From Streptomyces griseofuscus (GTDB lineage: Bacteria > Actinomycetota > Actinomycetes > Streptomycetales > Streptomycetaceae): a DNA stretch of 64,000 bases. The notes under the pieces are model-generated. The model saw only the letters and a program-made list of their open reading frames with translations. It had not been told where the DNA came from and searched no databases. The stretch lies in the NCBI RefSeq assembly GCF_014673495.1, contig NZ_CP051006.1, positions 5,642,001-5,706,000 on the forward strand, given 5' to 3'. Made by a program: the position numbers and the translations under genes. Every line of letters begins with the position of its first letter. The stretch's first letter is position 1. Of this stretch, positions 61,051 to 64,000 are shown in pieces.

Positions 61051-63924
61051 ATGAGCGAGACGAACCCCGCTGCCGCCGCGACCCCGGCGGAAGCCGCCCC
61101 GTACCGCTACACGGCCGCCATGGCCGCCGACATCGAGGCACGCTGGCAGGACTTCTGGGACGCCGACGGCACGTATGCCGCGGACAACCCCAAGGGCGAC
61201 CTGGCGGGCGAGGACGCCGCCAAGCCCAAGAAGTTCATCATGGACATGTTCCCGTACCCCTCCGGCGCCGGCCTGCACGTCGGCCACCCGCTGGGCTACA
61301 TCGCCACCGACGTCTACGCCCGGTTCCAGCGCATGACCGGCCACAACGTCCTGCACACCCTGGGCTTCGACGCCTTCGGCCTGCCCGCCGAGCAGTACGC
61401 CGTGCAGACCGGCACGCACCCGCGCGTGTCCACCGAGGCCAACATGGAGAACATGAAGGCCCAGCTGCGCCGGCTGGGCCTGGGCCACGACAAGCGCCGC
61501 TCCTTCGCCACGATCGACCCGGACTACTACAAGTGGACCCAGTGGATCTTCTTGCAGATCTTCAACTCCTGGTACGACGACGAGGCCGGCAAGGCCCGCC
61601 CGATCGCCGAGCTGATCGCCCAGTTCGAGACCGGTGAGCGCGCGATCGAGGGCACCACGCGCGGCTGGAACGAGCTGAGCGCCACCGAGCGCGCCGACGT
61701 CCTGGGCGAGTACCGCCTGGCCTACGCCTCCGACGCGCCGGTCAACTGGTGCCCCGGCCTGGGCACCGTGCTGGCCAACGAGGAGGTCACCGCCGACGGC
61801 CGCAGCGAGCGCGGCAACTTCCCCGTCTTCAAGTCCAAGCTGCGCCAGTGGAACATGCGCATCACCGCCTACGCGGACCGTCTGCTGGCGGACCTGGAGG
61901 AGCTGGACTGGCCCGAGGCCATCAAGTTGCAGCAGCGCAACTGGATCGGCCGCAGCGAGGGCGCCCGCGTCGACTTCCCCGTCGACGGCGAGAAGATCAC
62001 GGTCTTCACCACCCGCCCGGACACCCTGTTCGGCGCCACCTACATGGTGCTGGCGCCCGAGCATCCCCTGGCCGACAAGTTCACCCCCGCAGCCTGGCCC
62101 GAGGGCACCCGTGAGGCGTGGACCGGCGGCCACGCCACCCCCGCCGAGGCCGTCGCCGCCTACCGCGCGCAGGCCGCCGCCAAGTCCGACGTCGAGCGCC
62201 AGGCCGAGGCCAAGGACAAGACCGGCGTCTTCACCGGTGTCTTCGCCGTCAACCCGGTCAACGGCGAGCAGGTACCCGTCTTCATCGCCGACTACGTGCT
62301 GATGGGCTACGGCACCGGCGCGATCATGGCCGTCCCCGCGCACGACACCCGTGACTTCGCCTTCGCGCGCGCCTTCGAGCTGCCCGTGCGCTGTGTGGTC
62401 GAGCCGACCGACGGCCGCGGTACCGACACCGCCGACTGGGACGACGCGTTCGCCTCGTACGACGCGAAGATCGTCAACTCGACGGGCGAGGGCATCACCC
62501 TGGACGGCCTGGGCGTCACCGAGGCCAAGGCGCGCATCACCGAGTGGCTGGAGCGCAAGGGCATCGGCCGGGGCACCGTCAACTTCCGCCTGCGCGACTG
62601 GCTGTTCAGCCGCCAGCGCTACTGGGGCGAGCCCTTCCCGATCGTCTACGACGAGGACGGCATCGCGCACTCGCTGCCCGAGTCGATGCTGCCGCTGGAG
62701 CTGCCCGAGGTCGAGGACTACAGCCCGCGCACCTTCGACCCGGACGACGCGAACACCCAGCCCGAGACCCCCCTGTCGCGCAACGACGAGTGGGTCCACG
62801 TCACCCTGGACCTGGGCGACGGGCCGAAGAAGTACCGCCGCGAGACCAACACCATGCCCAACTGGGCCGGTTCCTGCTGGTACGAATTCCGCTACCTGGA
62901 CCCGCACAACGACCAGAAGATGGTCAACCCGGAGATCGAGCGGTACTGGATGGGCCCGCGCGAGGGCCGGCCGCACGGCGGTGTCGACCTGTACGTGGGC
63001 GGCGCCGAGCACGCCGTACTGCACCTGCTGTACGCCCGCTTCTGGTCCAAGGTGCTGTTCGACCTGGGGCACGTCTCCTCCGCGGAGCCGTTCCACAAGC
63101 TGTTCAACCAGGGCATGATCCAGGCCTACGTGTACCGCGACAGCCGCGGCATCGCCGTGCCGGCCGCCGAGGTGGAGGAGCGCGACGGCGCGTACTACTA
63201 CCAGGGCGAGAAGGTCAGCCGCCTGCTGGGCAAGATGGGCAAGTCCCTGAAGAACGCGGTGACCCCGGACGAGATCGCCGCCGAGTACGGCGCCGACACC
63301 CTGCGCCTGTACGAGATGGCCATGGGCCCGCTGGACGTCTCCCGCCCCTGGGACACGCGCGCGGTCGTCGGCCAGTTCCGGCTGTTGCAGCGGCTGTGGC
63401 GCAACATCGTGGACGAGAACACCGGCGAGCCGACCGTGACCGACGCGGCGCCCGACGAGGACACGCTGCGCGCCCTGCACAAGGCGATCGACGGGGTGCG
63501 CCAGGACCTGGAGGGCCTGCGCTTCAACACCGCCATCGCCAAGGTCACCGAGCTGAACAACCACCTGACCAAGGCCAACGCCGCCCTGCCGAAGTCGGTG
63601 GCCGAGCCGCTGGTGCTGATGGTCGCCCCGCTGGCCCCGCACGTCGCCGAGGAGCTGTGGCGCCGCCTGGGCCACACCGACTCGGTCGTCCACCAGGACT
63701 TCCCGGTCGCCGACCCTCAGTACGTGGTCGATGACACCGTGACGTGCGTCGTCCAGATCAAGGGCAAGGTCAAGGCCCGCCTGGAGGTGCCCCCGGGCAT
63801 CTCCGAGGAGGAGCTGGAGAAGGTGGCCCTGTCCGACGAGAAGGTCGTCGCGGCACTGGACGGCGCGGGCATCCGCAAGGTCATCGTGCGCGCGCCGAAG
63901 CTGGTGAACATCGTTCCGGCGTAA
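61051..63924 (+). CDS. leuS: Leucyl-tRNA synthetase
   Basis: A 957-residue class I synthetase that charges tRNA-Leu. HIGH-type motif PYPSGAGLHVGHPLGYIATD (about residue 70), editing domain with VFTTRPDTLFGATYMVLAPE and the ADYVLMGYGTGAIMAVPAHD block, KMSKS-type loop LLGKMGKSLKNAVTPDEIAA (about residue 728), and a C-terminal VVQIKGKVKARLEVPPG domain. ATG 61051 follows TTGAGG. Expression is probably controlled by the leader peptide and attenuator upstream, so that shortage of charged tRNA-Leu raises synthesis. Confidence 0.98.
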   Translation: MSETNPAAAATPAEAAPYRYTAAMAADIEARWQDFWDADGTYAADNPKGDLAGEDAAKPKKFIMDMFPYPSGAGLHVGHPLGYIATDVYARFQRMTGHNVLHTLGFDAFGLPAEQYAVQTGTHPRVSTEANMENMKAQLRRLGLGHDKRRSFATIDPDYYKWTQWIFLQIFNSWYDDEAGKARPIAELIAQFETGERAIEGTTRGWNELSATERADVLGEYRLAYASDAPVNWCPGLGTVLANEEVTADGRSERGNFPVFKSKLRQWNMRITAYADRLLADLEELDWPEAIKLQQRNWIGRSEGARVDFPVDGEKITVFTTRPDTLFGATYMVLAPEHPLADKFTPAAWPEGTREAWTGGHATPAEAVAAYRAQAAAKSDVERQAEAKDKTGVFTGVFAVNPVNGEQVPVFIADYVLMGYGTGAIMAVPAHDTRDFAFARAFELPVRCVVEPTDGRGTDTADWDDAFASYDAKIVNSTGEGITLDGLGVTEAKARITEWLERKGIGRGTVNFRLRDWLFSRQRYWGEPFPIVYDEDGIAHSLPESMLPLELPEVEDYSPRTFDPDDANTQPETPLSRNDEWVHVTLDLGDGPKKYRRETNTMPNWAGSCWYEFRYLDPHNDQKMVNPEIERYWMGPREGRPHGGVDLYVGGAEHAVLHLLYARFWSKVLFDLGHVSSAEPFHKLFNQGMIQAYVYRDSRGIAVPAAEVEERDGAYYYQGEKVSRLLGKMGKSLKNAVTPDEIAAEYGADTLRLYEMAMGPLDVSRPWDTRAVVGQFRLLQRLWRNIVDENTGEPTVTDAAPDEDTLRALHKAIDGVRQDLEGLRFNTAIAKVTELNNHLTKANAALPKSVAEPLVLMVAPLAPHVAEELWRRLGHTDSVVHQDFPVADPQYVVDDTVTCVVQIKGKVKARLEVPPGISEEELEKVALSDEKVVAALDGAGIRKVIVRAPKLVNIVPA

Positions 63925-63951
63925 TCGCGACGCCTCTCGGGGTACTCCCCT

Positions 63952-63994
63952 ACGGGCAGGTTCGGGGTTTTTCTGGAACCCCGGGCCTGCCCGT
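63952..63994 (+). terminator. Terminator of leuS
   Basis: ACGGGCAGG / CCTGCCCGT outer stem and GGGGTT / AACCCC inner stem, 28 nt after the leuS stop. Confidence 0.85.
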
Positions 63995-64000
63995 TGCGTT

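Overview
The window is a stretch of high-GC actinobacterial chromosome, almost certainly Streptomyces. The evidence is very strong G/C bias at third codon positions, frequent GTG starts, the order clpP1-clpP2-clpX, valS-folC-ndk, mreBCD-PBP2-RodA, rne, rplU-rpmA-obg, proB-proA, nadD-rsfS and leuS, and several small membrane proteins typical of the genus. From memory this matches the conserved core segment of S. coelicolor running from about SCO2630 down to SCO2571. I see no prophage, insertion sequence, integrase or CRISPR array.

Layout. 1-3.1 kb: a truncated ROK-type regulator preceded by a short Cys-containing leader peptide, the biotin transporter subunit bioY, and an amino-acid permease. 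3.4-6.3 kb: rpiB, a Nei/Fpg-type DNA glycosylase and a membrane SpoIIE-type phosphatase. 6.4-8.7 kb: a small ESX/WXG100-like locus of two roughly 105-residue helical proteins and a larger protein that looks like a fusion of two Streptomyces-specific families. 8.7-12.1 kb: a membrane acyltransferase, a glyoxalase/TetR operon behind a perfect 13-bp inverted repeat, tRNA-Gly and tRNA-Pro. 12.3-16.9 kb: protein quality control (tig, clpP1, clpP2, clpX). 18.1-23.3 kb: valS, folC, a DUF4233 membrane protein and ndk. 23.5-30 kb: the Mre / PBP2 / RodA wall-elongation and spore-wall cluster. 30-36.5 kb: a CYTH-CHAD protein and a radical-SAM gene pair split by an island of poorly conserved genes plus a YihY-type membrane protein. 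36.7-45.6 kb: a very long RNase E, a two-gene module (CTP-type nucleotidyltransferase and glycerol-1-phosphate dehydrogenase-like enzyme) wedged between rne and rplU, then rplU, rpmA and obg. 45.7-49 kb, minus strand: galU and a GT2/CDP-glycerol glycerophosphotransferase. 49.7-60 kb: proB, proA, two paralogous membrane proteins, an M48 protease, two tiny membrane proteins, nadD, an LCP/LytR_C-type protein, rsfS and a histidine phosphatase. 60.1-64 kb: two identical tRNA-Ala genes flanking a zinc-ribbon protein, then leuS behind a leucine leader peptide and a canonical T-tailed attenuator.

How the genes fit together. Two themes dominate. One is the cell envelope: MreBCD-PBP2-RodA make the wall, while the glycerophosphotransferase, galU, the nucleotidyltransferase/G1P-dehydrogenase pair, the LytR_C protein and the membrane paralogs could form an anionic wall-polymer branch. 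From memory, S. coelicolor counterparts (SCO2578, SCO2584, SCO2590) have been linked to spore-wall polymer synthesis together with Mre proteins. The other is translation and RNA/protein turnover: valS, leuS, tRNAs, rplU/rpmA/obg, rsfS, rne, tig and clp. The best regulatory finds are the leuS attenuator, the leader peptide before the ROK gene, the glyoxalase/TetR operator, and a recurring promoter layout in which a TANNNT -10 hexamer lies 6-8 nt before the start codon, predicting leaderless mRNAs. No wholly new multi-gene system can be proved from sequence alone. The strongest candidates are the fused ESX-like locus and the split glycerol-phosphate polymer module.
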